NCBI GenBank assembly: GCA_022510565.1
Contig: JAFLTE010000008.1
Span: 1 to 64,000 of the forward strand
DNA: 64,000 nt
Direction of reading: 5' to 3'
DNA from: Lachnospiraceae bacterium
GTDB lineage: Bacteria > Bacillota > Clostridia > Lachnospirales > Lachnospiraceae
The translations under genes and the position numbers were made by a program. Below the pieces are notes generated by a model. It searched no databases. It saw only the letters and a list, made by a program, of their open reading frames with translations, and was not told the origin of the DNA. Of the stretch, positions 37,217 to 46,807 are shown piece after piece; position 1 is the stretch's first letter; the number at the start of each line of letters is the position of its first letter.

Positions 37217-38545
37217 TCACACCTCTAACACTGCATGCACAAAATCATGCCCGCTTGATTTTACAATATCTACTCTTACTTGTAAAGCCTTTTCCATCTC
37301 CTCTAAAGTAACATCATCGAGAAAATAGTCTTCTCCGCTTCGAAGCACATTCTGAGGAAGAAGAATTCTGTCTCCCAGCTTTTTACCTTGCAGCTGGCAG
37401 ATAATATCCTGCCCCGTGAGAAGCCCCGACACCGTAATCCGCTCCCCGAAAAAATCATTCGTGATGGCATAGACGTGGATGATAAGACCGGGAAACCTTT
37501 CCATCATCCTGCTTGCCATGTCAAGTAGATAGGGATAAGCCATCCTGCCTGTAACCACGGACATCTCATCGCTTCTTCCCTCATACCGTGTGCTCTCCTT
37601 ATGAAGCTGTTCCATCGCCTCATCGAATTCATCCATCAGGAGTCTCAGCATACCCACACCGTTCTCTAACTGCAGATAGCCGTCGTATCGTTCCGCTTCA
37701 GGTAATGGTTCTCCCGCAAGCACATACCACTCATCGGAAGCGTGAACGAAATGTAATCCATATTCCGGATAGAGCTTGTCCTGCCATCCGTGAATACAGC
37801 TAAGGACCTCTTTAGCATCCTCTCCGGTAAATGGTTCCAGCGGATAAAGCCCATCCCGGAATTTTGTCAGACCCACAGGTACCACCGACACGCTCTCCAA
37901 ATAAGGCAGATATGCGCTTAAATCGGATATACTGCGCATAAGCTCCTCGCCGTCATTGATGCCTTTACACAGCACAATCTGTCCATTCATGGTAATTCCC
38001 GCATCATAGAGCTTATCTGCCTGTTTAAGCGCCTGCCCCGCGAAACGGTTATTCAGCATCTTACATCGAAGTTCAGGATTCGTCGTCTGAAAAGAAATGT
38101 TGATAGGCGAAAGCCTGTACTTGATAATGCGTTCCACATCCTCATCCGACATATTGGTTAACGTCACATAATTGCCCTGCAGAAAGGACAGTCTGGAATC
38201 GTCATCTTTAAAATAAAGTGTATCCCGCATCCCCCTGGGCATTTGGTCAATAAAACAGAAAATACATTTGTTGCGGCAGGAACGATACTCATCCATCAGA
38301 CCGTTCTCAAAAACGATACCCAAGTCTTCATCATATTCTTTATCAATTTCCAGAAGCCACTCATCTCCGTTTTGCTTGCGTATCAGGACTTCGATATATT
38401 CATCCTGAATCAGGTATTGATAGTCAAAAATATCCGTAATTTCATTGCCGTTGATGGCAAGTAGGACATCTCCTGCCTCAATTCCCATCTCCTCCGCTAC
38501 GGATGCTGCTTCTATGTGCCGAATAGTATGCTGGTTTTTCTTCAT
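37217..38545 (-). CDS. DUF512 / PDZ-like radical-SAM-related protein
   Basis: The 442-residue protein starts with a PDZ-like domain (about 10-70; EAASVAEEMGIEAGDVLLAINGNEI). It continues with a radical SAM-like barrel carrying CRNKCIFCFIDQMP (cysteine cluster, about residues 92-98) and ends with a DUF512 region. Proteins of this build are conserved in clostridia next to der and are annotated only as DUF512; the reaction is unknown. The Cys spacing CxxxCxxC fits a [4Fe-4S] radical SAM centre. It is the first gene of the cluster and is transcribed divergently from prs. Confidence 0.88.
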   Translation of the reverse strand: MKKNQHTIRHIEAASVAEEMGIEAGDVLLAINGNEITDIFDYQYLIQDEYIEVLIRKQNGDEWLLEIDKEYDEDLGIVFENGLMDEYRSCRNKCIFCFIDQMPRGMRDTLYFKDDDSRLSFLQGNYVTLTNMSDEDVERIIKYRLSPINISFQTTNPELRCKMLNNRFAGQALKQADKLYDAGITMNGQIVLCKGINDGEELMRSISDLSAYLPYLESVSVVPVGLTKFRDGLYPLEPFTGEDAKEVLSCIHGWQDKLYPEYGLHFVHASDEWYVLAGEPLPEAERYDGYLQLENGVGMLRLLMDEFDEAMEQLHKESTRYEGRSDEMSVVTGRMAYPYLLDMASRMMERFPGLIIHVYAITNDFFGERITVSGLLTGQDIICQLQGKKLGDRILLPQNVLRSGEDYFLDDVTLEEMEKALQVRVDIVKSSGHDFVHAVLEV

Positions 38546-38618
38546 ATCATGTTTTCCAACCGATGCTTAAATTGACGGTAATCAGGTCCACCGCCACTTA
38601 CATTTTACTAGAAATTCC

Positions 38619-38647
38619 TTGACGTGTCACTAGCGGAATGATATAAA
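38619..38647 (+). promoter_or_regulatory. SigA-type promoter of prs
   Basis: TTGACG (38619-38624), 17 bp, TATAAA (38642-38647) on the plus strand, 45 bp before the prs start. Confidence 0.7.
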
Positions 38648-38692
38648 ATAAATGTCAATGTGCGCTCAGAATGCAACATACGGGAGGATGCC

Positions 38693-39886
38693 ATGCCTAA
38701 TACAGAACAGTTAAAAAATGCCATGCCGGTAGCGCCGATTAAGCTTCTTACCACGAAATCAGCTCTGCCGTTGGCAAGCAAAGTTAACAGTTATCTGGTA
38801 GAATTTCGCAAGAGTCTGGATAATAATTTCAAGAATGACCCTGCTTTTCACGGCTATATGGAGGACAACTACCTCGTGGAGGTGGAGTGTCCGCGCTTTG
38901 GTACGGGTGAGGCAAAGGGAATCCTCTCTTCCTCTGTCAGAGGGAAAGACATTTTTATTCTGGTGGATGTGTGTAATCACAGTATTACATATAATATGAA
39001 CGGCTTTGTGAATCATATGTCTCCTGACGACCACTATCAGGATTTAAAGAGAATCATCTCCGCCATCAACGGCAAGGCGCATCGCGTTACCGTAATCATG
39101 CCTTTTCTCTATGAGGGCAGGCAGCACAAAAGAAACGGTAGAGAATCGTTAGACTGTGCCTATGCAATCAAAGAGTTGATGGATATGGGTGTTTCCAATT
39201 TTATCACTTTTGACGCACACGACCCCAGAGTACAGAACTCCGTTCCGATTAAAGGTTTTGATAATTTTACACCGCCTTATCAGTTTATCCGCTCGCTGCT
39301 GCGCACGGAAAAAGACCTGATCATCGACAAGGAGCATACCCTCGTAATCAGCCCGGATGAAGGCGCTCTGGACAGAGCTGTATATTTTGCAAATGTACTG
39401 GGTGTGGACGTGGGAATGTTCTATAAACGCCGTGACTACTCAACCATTGTCGGCGGCAAAAACCCCATTGTTGCCCATGAATTCCTGGGAGACAATGTGG
39501 ACGGTAAGGATGCCATCATCATTGACGACATGATTTCCTCGGGCGGCAGCATGATTGACACCGCTAAGCATCTTAAGAAAATGAATGCAAAACGTGTCTT
39601 TGTCTGCTGTACCTTCGGACTTTTCACGGACGGACTGAAAGCCTTCGACGAGGCATACGAGAAATGTTATTTTGACAGAATTATCTCGACGAACCTCTGC
39701 TATCAGCCTCCGGAGTTAAAGGAGAAAACCTATTACGTGGAGGCTGATATGAGTAAGTTCATCGCATCCATTATTGATTTTATGAATCATGATGCATCTA
39801 TGGCGAACATCTATACGCCTACCGATAAGATTCATCGGATTCTGGACAGATATAATAATCGCGAAGTAAGCGCGTTTGAATTATAG
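38693..39886 (+). CDS. prs: Ribose-phosphate pyrophosphokinase, long form
   Basis: Prs makes PRPP from ribose 5-phosphate and ATP. Motifs are the ribose-phosphate loop IIDDMISSGGSMIDTAKHL, the region with FDAHDPRVQNSVP, and a tandem phosphoribosyltransferase fold. The start is placed at MPNTEQLK because GGGAGGATG is just before it; 11 upstream codons are non-conserved. At 397 residues it is about 80 longer than classical Prs (about 315), with extra segments near both ends and a modified PP-binding loop. I recall this longer form as usual in Lachnospiraceae. It ends 13 bp from the stop of the converging kinase gene with no hairpin between. Confidence 0.9.
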   Translation: MPNTEQLKNAMPVAPIKLLTTKSALPLASKVNSYLVEFRKSLDNNFKNDPAFHGYMEDNYLVEVECPRFGTGEAKGILSSSVRGKDIFILVDVCNHSITYNMNGFVNHMSPDDHYQDLKRIISAINGKAHRVTVIMPFLYEGRQHKRNGRESLDCAYAIKELMDMGVSNFITFDAHDPRVQNSVPIKGFDNFTPPYQFIRSLLRTEKDLIIDKEHTLVISPDEGALDRAVYFANVLGVDVGMFYKRRDYSTIVGGKNPIVAHEFLGDNVDGKDAIIIDDMISSGGSMIDTAKHLKKMNAKRVFVCCTFGLFTDGLKAFDEAYEKCYFDRIISTNLCYQPPELKEKTYYVEADMSKFIASIIDFMNHDASMANIYTPTDKIHRILDRYNNREVSAFEL

Positions 39887-39899
39887 TAAGACGAAATAG

Positions 39900-42632
39900 T
39901 TACTTTTCTGCTAACGGGAAGGTCAGAATGACTTTGAATAAATCGCCGTCCAACCGGATTTCAAATGTTCCGTGCTGTGCCTGTGTCAGGTCTCTGGCGA
40001 TTGACAGACCAAGTCCGCTGCCTTCCGTAGTTCTGGATTCATCGCCCCTGATAAATCGTTCTGTCAGTTCATCCGGAGCACAGTTGAGCGGCATAGCCGA
40101 AATATTCTTAACAGACACTTCTATCATTTCTTGGTTTCGTGCGGCACCCTGCGCCAGCGTATTGATTGTCACATACACTCTGGTCCCTTCCATCGCATAT
40201 TTATATACGTTGTTGAAAAGATTCTCCATCACACGCCATATTCTACGGCTGTCAGCCTCAATCACGGCGTTCTGCGCATTGATATTCATAACGGTAGTCA
40301 AATTTTTCTGCTCAAACTTCTCGGAAAATTCCCCGAGCGTCTGATTCATCAACTCTGTCAGATTTATTTTTTCAAACTGCAGACTGATATTTCCCGAAGA
40401 AATTTTGCTCGCTTCAACCAGGTCGTCCGTCAACTGCTTCAGTCGCTGAGACTTCTCGTCCAGCACGCCGATGTAACTGCGAATTTTTTCATTCTCAACC
40501 TGCTCTCTCTTGATAAGGTCTACGTAGTTGATAATAGAGGTGAGCGGTGTCTTGATGTCATGAGAGACATTTGTAATCAGGTCAGCCTTCATACGCTCAT
40601 CCTTCATACTAATCTCTACCGCTTCCTTAATGCCGTTGCCGATGCTGTTGACGGAGCGCGCCAGCGTCAGATTATCTCCGTGAAGATTCTCCGTATCTAC
40701 CTGATATTCCAACTGACCACCCGCAATCGTCTCGATTCCTTTTACAATCCCTCGCTGCTCCTTGGCATTGCGGTAGAGCAGATTGCCCACCAGGATATCG
40801 ACTGCCGCCAGAAACAGAAGCGTTAGAATACTTCCGAGTCCATCGCTTATAAACGCCCATATCAGCATCACTATATTGAACAGAAGAAATGCCGCATAAG
40901 GAAGCCAAGTCCGAATCACGATATCTCCATTATCATATACTTTCCATCCAAACCGTATCACGCGACTGCCCGCTCTTCGCAGATAGCTGTTTTTCCACAG
41001 AGTTTTCGACCTAATCCGTCTGATTAAGCTGTAGAAGAAAAACATTGCCAGAAAATCTGATGCAAATATAATTGCTGCCGCAATGATCATACTCCCCCGA
41101 TAATGGAATACTTCATCCGCTACAGATACGATATCCGTCGGATTGATATTGGTAAACTCCGACACGATAAGCAACGCCCCAAACGCCAGAATCATTACAC
41201 CGCAAGCTATCAAAAGTGCCGCTTCCGTAGGAATCTCATCAAAGACACTCAGGCGAATATATGGTTTGCCTTCTTCATCTGCATCTTTTCCGGTAACACA
41301 TATCAAATAAATCCATATCATCAGATACAGGATACCTGCTGCTGCCGCTGTCGCAACTCCGGGCCATAAATAGGGAACATATTCATAGAATCTATGGTAT
41401 CCCTGCTGAAATGCATCATTTACAGGATACATCCCATCCACACTGAGCCAAATCCTGACTGTCTCCGGGTAGGCGTAATCATAGCTTTGAAAAACTTGTC
41501 TGACCGTATTCTCTGTAATGCTCGTATTACTCCGATATACCATATCGGCCGGACTGTAATAAATGTACTTATCACTCTCATGCCCAACTATGCCCCCGGA
41601 TATTTCACCGGAAATCATGCTTTTTGCTAAACTCAAATAGTAATCCGGTTCATCCGTCAGATTCGTGTATATCTGTACGTTATCTCCCACCGTCTTCACA
41701 ATCATGTAGCGAACATTGGAATTGGCTGTGCTGTAGTATTCTCCGCACTCCAAATATTCATTGTAATTGTATGCAAGACCTTTGGCTGCATTCTGCACAT
41801 TGTGGCACAAATCATAGTAGAGGTCCCAATCGGACACATACTCTTCCAGATTCTTTTTATCCACTGTCTTATAGCGATTCACCAGAAAGTTATAAGTCCT
41901 GATTTCTTCCGTGTATTCACTATCTTTGGCAGTCACGGCCTGAGCGCTACCATCATAATATTCTTCCACAAACCCATCATAGTCATTCACATCCGTCCAC
42001 AGCATATTGCCTGACACATCACTCACGAACGTGTATGTCTCTATCTCCGACTTCAGATAGCTCGCATCCGAAGTATTATAGTATTGACTATTAGGGTCAA
42101 TCATTATCACCCTTGTCGTATCCGCCAGAAAGCTCCGTGCCTGACTTGGTGTCATCTGCTCACTGTCCCACTCAAATCCGTAATTGGACCATTTCAGCAA
42201 GTCTTCCAGATAATACTCCGCCGTCACATACTGCTCAGGCAGCCCGCCGCTTCGATAATTGTATGCGGTAACGTCTATAACCTTTTTACCGTTGAACTGT
42301 CCGTTCGTTTCAAGCTGACTGCTCACTACACCGTGACGGACAATATCCGAGAGCGCATACCCGAATAGGGTGTTAAACATGGCAGAATCTTCATAGACAA
42401 TATTATGGTCACGCATGGCATACAGATTATATGCGGATATCCCTCTATAGTGCTCCACACGAATCGTAGTGCCGCCTATCACCACGCAAACAGCAATAAT
42501 CATAACAGCCAAGCATATATGCTGTATAAATCCCAATACACTTTGTACGGCGCGATTACCCTTTTTTGCGCTCTTTTCCTTCTTTTCTGTTTTATCCCTG
42601 TCTTCTACTTTATCCTTCTCTTCTATTCCCAT
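39900..42632 (-). CDS. Sensor histidine kinase with large extracytoplasmic domain
   Basis: The 910-residue kinase has a charged cytoplasmic start, TM1 (about 33-55), an extracytoplasmic region of about 360 residues, several membrane helices (about 430-630), a HAMP-like linker, and HisKA and HATPase domains. His691 sits in NVSHDIKTPLTSIINYV. The N-box (IWRVMENLFNNVYKYAM) and G2 (GSGLGLSIA) are intact; the G1 position reads VKNISA, a change shared by several clostridial relatives. It is 9 bp behind its response regulator. The sensed signal cannot be inferred. Confidence 0.9.
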   Translation of the reverse strand: MGIEEKDKVEDRDKTEKKEKSAKKGNRAVQSVLGFIQHICLAVMIIAVCVVIGGTTIRVEHYRGISAYNLYAMRDHNIVYEDSAMFNTLFGYALSDIVRHGVVSSQLETNGQFNGKKVIDVTAYNYRSGGLPEQYVTAEYYLEDLLKWSNYGFEWDSEQMTPSQARSFLADTTRVIMIDPNSQYYNTSDASYLKSEIETYTFVSDVSGNMLWTDVNDYDGFVEEYYDGSAQAVTAKDSEYTEEIRTYNFLVNRYKTVDKKNLEEYVSDWDLYYDLCHNVQNAAKGLAYNYNEYLECGEYYSTANSNVRYMIVKTVGDNVQIYTNLTDEPDYYLSLAKSMISGEISGGIVGHESDKYIYYSPADMVYRSNTSITENTVRQVFQSYDYAYPETVRIWLSVDGMYPVNDAFQQGYHRFYEYVPYLWPGVATAAAAGILYLMIWIYLICVTGKDADEEGKPYIRLSVFDEIPTEAALLIACGVMILAFGALLIVSEFTNINPTDIVSVADEVFHYRGSMIIAAAIIFASDFLAMFFFYSLIRRIRSKTLWKNSYLRRAGSRVIRFGWKVYDNGDIVIRTWLPYAAFLLFNIVMLIWAFISDGLGSILTLLFLAAVDILVGNLLYRNAKEQRGIVKGIETIAGGQLEYQVDTENLHGDNLTLARSVNSIGNGIKEAVEISMKDERMKADLITNVSHDIKTPLTSIINYVDLIKREQVENEKIRSYIGVLDEKSQRLKQLTDDLVEASKISSGNISLQFEKINLTELMNQTLGEFSEKFEQKNLTTVMNINAQNAVIEADSRRIWRVMENLFNNVYKYAMEGTRVYVTINTLAQGAARNQEMIEVSVKNISAMPLNCAPDELTERFIRGDESRTTEGSGLGLSIARDLTQAQHGTFEIRLDGDLFKVILTFPLAEK

Positions 42633-42641
42633 CTCTGCTCC

Positions 42642-43334
42642 TTATTGTTTCTCTATCTTATAGCCCACACCCCATACCACCTTTAAATATCGCGGCTCCT
42701 TGGGGTTAATCTCAATTTTCTCACGGATATGCCTGATATGTACCGCCACAGTATTGTCGGCACCGATAGCTTCCTCGTTCCATATACTTTCATAAATCTG
42801 GTCAATGGAAAATACCCTGCCGCAGTTTTTCACGAGAAGCAGCAGTATATTGTATTCAATCGGTGTCAGCTTCACAGCCTCCCCGTCCACCGTCACTTCC
42901 TTCGTGTCATCATCGATGCATAATCCGCCCACCTGAAAAAGAGCGTTATTGTCGGTATTCAGATTCCCCAGTGTCGTATATCTTCTCAGGTTGGACTTCA
43001 CTCTCGCCACAAGTTCTAAAGGATTAAACGGTTTCGTCACGTAGTCGTCTGCACCGATATTCAGTCCGAGAATCTTGTCATTATCTTCGGATTTCGCCGA
43101 TAGGATAATAATCGGAATACTGGAATACTCTCTAATCTTTAAGGTCGCGTGGATTCCGTCCAGTCTCGGCATCATAATGTCAATAAGCAGAAGATGTATC
43201 TGCTGTTCCTTCAGAATCCTGATTGCCTGCTCTCCGTCATACGCTTTAAAGATCGTGTATCCTTCCTGCAGAAGATAAATCTCTATGGCATCCACGATTT
43301 CTCTGTCATCGTCACATACCAGAATATTGGCCAT
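42642..43334 (-). CDS. OmpR/VanR-type response regulator
   Basis: The 230-residue regulator has a receiver (Asp8-10 acidic cluster, phospho-acceptor Asp52 in LLLIDIMMPRLDG, Lys in VTKPF) and a winged-helix Trans_reg_C domain (about 135-230) with LTPIEYNILLLLVKNCGRVFS and the recognition helix VHIRHIREKIE. The start is set at MANILVCDDD because GAGGTGATAAC lies directly upstream. Upstream of the gene a TATAAT box (around 43388-43393) suggests a promoter separating it from pgeF. It acts with the following sensor kinase. Confidence 0.94.
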   Translation of the reverse strand: MANILVCDDDREIVDAIEIYLLQEGYTIFKAYDGEQAIRILKEQQIHLLLIDIMMPRLDGIHATLKIREYSSIPIIILSAKSEDNDKILGLNIGADDYVTKPFNPLELVARVKSNLRRYTTLGNLNTDNNALFQVGGLCIDDDTKEVTVDGEAVKLTPIEYNILLLLVKNCGRVFSIDQIYESIWNEEAIGADNTVAVHIRHIREKIEINPKEPRYLKVVWGVGYKIEKQ

Positions 43335-43442
43335 GTTATCACCTCTTTCGCACGTTTTCAGCGTCGCTTGTTTTTCTCTTACGTTTATTATATTAGACCA
43401 CATAAACCTAAAGGAAAAGATGGGAAAATCTTTAATGTTTTC

Positions 43443-44297
43443 TTAAGATATCAGTCCCAGGAATGCACCAAGATTACCTCGTTTACCCCGGCTTGCCCGG
43501 TGAGAAAAAAGGTAATCGCTGTTATGACAGGTACATATATCCGTCACCTGGATCTGTTCTCCGGGAATCCCCGCTTCCGTCAGGATAATCTCGTTGGCAC
43601 GCCATAAATCCAGTTGATACTTTCCGCCGCCCTTATTTATCAGAATCTCATCCGTCTGTCCATGTCCTCTGAATTCCTGAGTAAACGCCTCCGCCACGTC
43701 CTCGCTCACCTCATAACAAGCCTGACAGATAGACGGTCCTACAGCTGCCACAATATCTTCGGGTCTTGTTCCGTACACTTCCTTCATCTTCTCCGTTACG
43801 CACCTGCCCATCCGCGCCACCGTGCCGCGCCATCCGGAATGTGCCAGAGCAACGGCCCGCCTCTTCGTATCCACAAAATATAACGGCACACAATCGGCGT
43901 AGAATGTTGCCAGAACAAGCCCCGGCTCATCTGTTAAAAGCCCGTCTATATCCGTATAGTCCCTCGCTCTTAAAATGCCTTTCCCGCCGTCTCCATGTGA
44001 TACGACTCTGAGATTTACAGTATGGGTCTGGTCGGAACAAACAATGTCCTCCAGCGTACATCCAAGCACATCGGCAATTCTTCTGAAGTTTTCATCCACA
44101 GCCTCTTTCTCATCCCCTCTGGTGTAGCTTAAGTTCATCGCACTGTAGATCCCCTTGCTCACGCCTCCCACTCTGGTGGAGAAAAGATGCCGCACCATGC
44201 CGGTCTTCTCAAGCAGCGGAAAAGTGAGATATTCTACTTCTCCTGTCCGATTCTGTTTGACCTGCATTCTGTTCACGTGCCTATACAATTCCATCAA
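43443..44297 (-). CDS. pgeF: Polyphenol oxidase family / purine nucleoside phosphorylase-like protein (YlmD/YfiH)
   Basis: Members of this family (YfiH/YlmD, PF02578) act on purine nucleosides and on muropeptide intermediates in E. coli. Visible metal ligands and motifs are FSTRVGGVSKG at the start, CSDQTHTVNLRVV, YADCVPLYFVD, AHSGWRGTVARM and CTCHNSDYLFSHRASRGKRG at the C-terminus. The length of 284 is typical. It follows yraN by 33 bp at the end of the lepB-rbgA-rnhB operon. The name is by family; the substrate in this organism is not known. Confidence 0.88.
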   Translation of the reverse strand: MMELYRHVNRMQVKQNRTGEVEYLTFPLLEKTGMVRHLFSTRVGGVSKGIYSAMNLSYTRGDEKEAVDENFRRIADVLGCTLEDIVCSDQTHTVNLRVVSHGDGGKGILRARDYTDIDGLLTDEPGLVLATFYADCVPLYFVDTKRRAVALAHSGWRGTVARMGRCVTEKMKEVYGTRPEDIVAAVGPSICQACYEVSEDVAEAFTQEFRGHGQTDEILINKGGGKYQLDLWRANEIILTEAGIPGEQIQVTDICTCHNSDYLFSHRASRGKRGNLGAFLGLIS

Positions 44298-44330
44298 CCA
44301 ATCCTCCTATATGTCTCATGCTGTATCCTA

Positions 44331-44687
44331 TCACCTTGCCATATAATAAAAGGCATTCTTAATCCATCGAAGCGTCTCCCCATCGATTGCCACCACATCG
44401 AATCGAATCGGTACATTATCCCCCAGCCGGTGAAGCATACGGTAGTAATCCGCGACGAAGCATATTTTTCTCTGCTTGGCAGGGCCCACTGCCTCCGCCG
44501 CACTCCCCATATTTCGGCTGCTCCTGTATTTCACCTCAAAGAAAACAAGGTACTCTCCGTCATATCCGATAATGTCGATTTCTCCCTGCCTGCATCGAAA
44601 ATTTCTTTCTTTGATTTTTACACCCATAGATAGCAAATAGGCACAGACCTGTTCTTCCTTCTGTGCCCCTTTTTCGCGTTTATTCAT
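44331..44687 (-). CDS. yraN: YraN family (UPF0102) endonuclease-like protein
   Basis: The 118-residue protein has the UPF0102 pattern, a small restriction-endonuclease-like fold: RNFRCRQGEIDIIGYDGEYLVFFEVKYR carries the E..D..ExK catalytic-type signature. The function of the family is unresolved; a DNA repair or processing role is often proposed. It is 23 bp after the FlhB-like gene, the usual place near rnhB. Confidence 0.92.
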   Translation of the reverse strand: MNKREKGAQKEEQVCAYLLSMGVKIKERNFRCRQGEIDIIGYDGEYLVFFEVKYRSSRNMGSAAEAVGPAKQRKICFVADYYRMLHRLGDNVPIRFDVVAIDGETLRWIKNAFYYMAR

Positions 44688-44710
44688 ATTCTTCGCAATA
44701 AACCTTTCCT

Positions 44711-45001
44711 CTATGCCTTCTCCATCTTCGCTTTAATCTTATCCATGGAATCCACGAAGACGAGAATCTCCGCAACCACCTCATACAATTCCGGCGGAAT
44801 CATATCGCCAATCTCTAAACGCGACAGCGTATCCGCCAGCTTGTCATCGCGGTGTATCGGCACATCCGCCTCTTTCGCCTTTTCAATAATACGCTCCGCC
44901 AGTGCTCCCCGCCCGGAAGCAATGACACGGGGCGCTTCGTCGGAAGGATCGTATTCCAACGCTATCGCCTGTTTCGGTTTCGTGTTTTCTTCCTTAGCCA
45001 C
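44711..45001 (-). CDS. FlhB C-terminal-like protein (FhlB/YlqH type)
   Basis: The 96-residue protein matches the cytoplasmic domain of the flagellar export switch protein FlhB after its cleavage site: AIALEYDPSDEAPRVIASGRGALAERII, then PIHRDDKLADTLSRLEIGDMIPPELYEVVAEILVFV. It lacks the membrane part and the autocleavage motif NPTH. The same stand-alone form (YlqH in Bacillus subtilis) follows rnhB and ylqG there. Its partner upstream here resembles FliK, which in flagella contacts FlhB-C. Confidence 0.88.
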   Translation of the reverse strand: MAKEENTKPKQAIALEYDPSDEAPRVIASGRGALAERIIEKAKEADVPIHRDDKLADTLSRLEIGDMIPPELYEVVAEILVFVDSMDKIKAKMEKA

Positions 45002-45025
45002 CGTCAGTCACTCCTCAATTATCAA

Positions 45026-46780
45026 CTATGCTCTCATATCAAAGGATGTTCTGCTAAGAACGGATATATTCTTTTCCTGGTTCAGGATAGTCTGCATGAT
45101 TCCGTTCTCCGTATCATCATCTGTCTCCTTAACGGAAAACTGTGCCTTAAGGTCATATCCCCTCTTGGTAAGCCTCTCATCAAGCAGATGTATATGCTCT
45201 TCAATTAAGTCCAGGGCACTTTCATCCTGTAAAGTAAAATTAGTGCTCACCTTATTCTGCTGCATAGCCACATAGACATCCAACGCTCCCAAATGCTCCA
45301 TATCAAGATGCAGCAGGGCACTCACATTGCCGTCCTTAGCCGCCAGACTTTTCTTGTTCGTATATACGTACAAATCCCCATGGGCATTATTCCCCGCCAT
45401 CTTCAAGGGCAGCTGGATATAGGTAAACATATGATTGAGCTGGTTCATAAAATCCACGTTGCTCTGTAAATTCTGAACACTCCTGGCTACCGGCATATCC
45501 GCCTTGCCGGCGTTCTGCATGGCCTCATTCAGCCGCATGCTCTGCTCTCGAATTCTCTCGTAGAGCTGCTCGACTTTATGCGGGTCCGCCACATCCTTAG
45601 GCTCAATCAACCATTGCCTGCCCACTTCCGCTTTCAACAAGCTCTCAAATTCCCTGCCGCCGAGAATTCTTTCCATCACCTGTGCGTGAATCCCGCCTGT
45701 GCCGGACTTTGGCATAAATTCCCGAATGAGCGAGAGCACTTCCTTGGGCGGAAGTTCTCCGTTCTTAATTTGCTCCGCTTTATTGTCATCTACTCCCAGT
45801 TCCTTCAACAAATCGCCCAGAGTATTCCACTGTCTGTCGGTGAGAACAACCTCCTGCTGCGGTGTCTGTCCATCCATCTGTGAGGTATTTCCTGCCGCGT
45901 CCGGCTTTACCATGTCAATCACGGTTCCGTCTGCAGTGTTCTGGGCCTGCGCGGCGGCGGTTTGTGCCTGTGCCGCCTGTGCATCATTCTTCGCATCCTC
46001 CACAATCACGGTACCATCAGGTGTCTGAGCCTGTATCTCGCCCTTCGGTACAACCTCTCCTTCCGACTCTTCCGCCTGTGCATTCGCAAAAATGTCCAAA
46101 ATATTCTCATAGAACGCAAAAGCCTGATCGACCCTGCCCTCATTCATCAATTCCGCGAAGATCTGCGGCAGATCGTTCATGATTGTCTCTGCACTTCCTA
46201 AAAGCTGATGATTGACATTCTGATACTGTTCAAATTGTTCTATGTTAAGCTCCGTAATCGGCAGTCCCAATCTTGCCATCTGTATAAGAGTAGCCGGATT
46301 CTGCGTCGGAAAATCCATGAGAAGTCTGCTGATATTCGCCAGCGATTCCCTGTCTATAGGCATGCCCTCTTCCATCATAACAGCTACCATCTCTATGTTG
46401 TTAGCCGTCTCCGGAAGACCTGCCGCATTCAGCGCACGCATAATCGTAGCCTCGTTTGCCATATTCGCATACAGAGGCGTAAGCGACAGGATGGAGCCGT
46501 TATTTGCTTTTACCTCAAAGCTCATGCTTTGACCTAACGCAAGATTGATACTCTGGTCAATTCTTGCATTGATCAGCATATTCTGCCGCAGTTGAATCAT
46601 CACGGAATTACCGTCTCTGCTGACAACAGATCCCTGTATGGTTTGCCCCGGTGTCAAATTCCTAATCTCATTCTGAACCCGATAGGCTCTCTCACCCTTG
46701 GACATGGATTCCATCCCTTTGACAGAATCCCCGCCTCTTATATTCTGATTGTCCCGTTTAAAAATTGTTCCAAGATTCAA
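45026..46780 (-). CDS. FliK hook-length-control-like protein (YlqG-like)
   Basis: The roughly 584-residue, Gln/Ala/Asn-rich protein has a C-terminal domain (about 430-560) like Flg_hook of FliK: LPLKMAGNNAHGDLYVYTNKK followed by LHLDMEHLGALDVYVAMQQNKVSTNF. The middle (about 245-310) is low complexity. I place the start at TTG because AGAGGA lies six bases before it; an in-frame GTG six codons earlier is an alternative with a poorer ribosome site. It is followed by an FlhB-C homologue, so the pair mimics the flagellar substrate-switch pair, but the context is a housekeeping operon with no flagellar gene around. Confidence 0.72.
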   Translation of the reverse strand: MNLGTIFKRDNQNIRGGDSVKGMESMSKGERAYRVQNEIRNLTPGQTIQGSVVSRDGNSVMIQLRQNMLINARIDQSINLALGQSMSFEVKANNGSILSLTPLYANMANEATIMRALNAAGLPETANNIEMVAVMMEEGMPIDRESLANISRLLMDFPTQNPATLIQMARLGLPITELNIEQFEQYQNVNHQLLGSAETIMNDLPQIFAELMNEGRVDQAFAFYENILDIFANAQAEESEGEVVPKGEIQAQTPDGTVIVEDAKNDAQAAQAQTAAAQAQNTADGTVIDMVKPDAAGNTSQMDGQTPQQEVVLTDRQWNTLGDLLKELGVDDNKAEQIKNGELPPKEVLSLIREFMPKSGTGGIHAQVMERILGGREFESLLKAEVGRQWLIEPKDVADPHKVEQLYERIREQSMRLNEAMQNAGKADMPVARSVQNLQSNVDFMNQLNHMFTYIQLPLKMAGNNAHGDLYVYTNKKSLAAKDGNVSALLHLDMEHLGALDVYVAMQQNKVSTNFTLQDESALDLIEEHIHLLDERLTKRGYDLKAQFSVKETDDDTENGIMQTILNQEKNISVLSRTSFDMRA

Positions 46781-46807
46781 TATGTTTCCTCTTTTCACAT
46801 AGACTTC

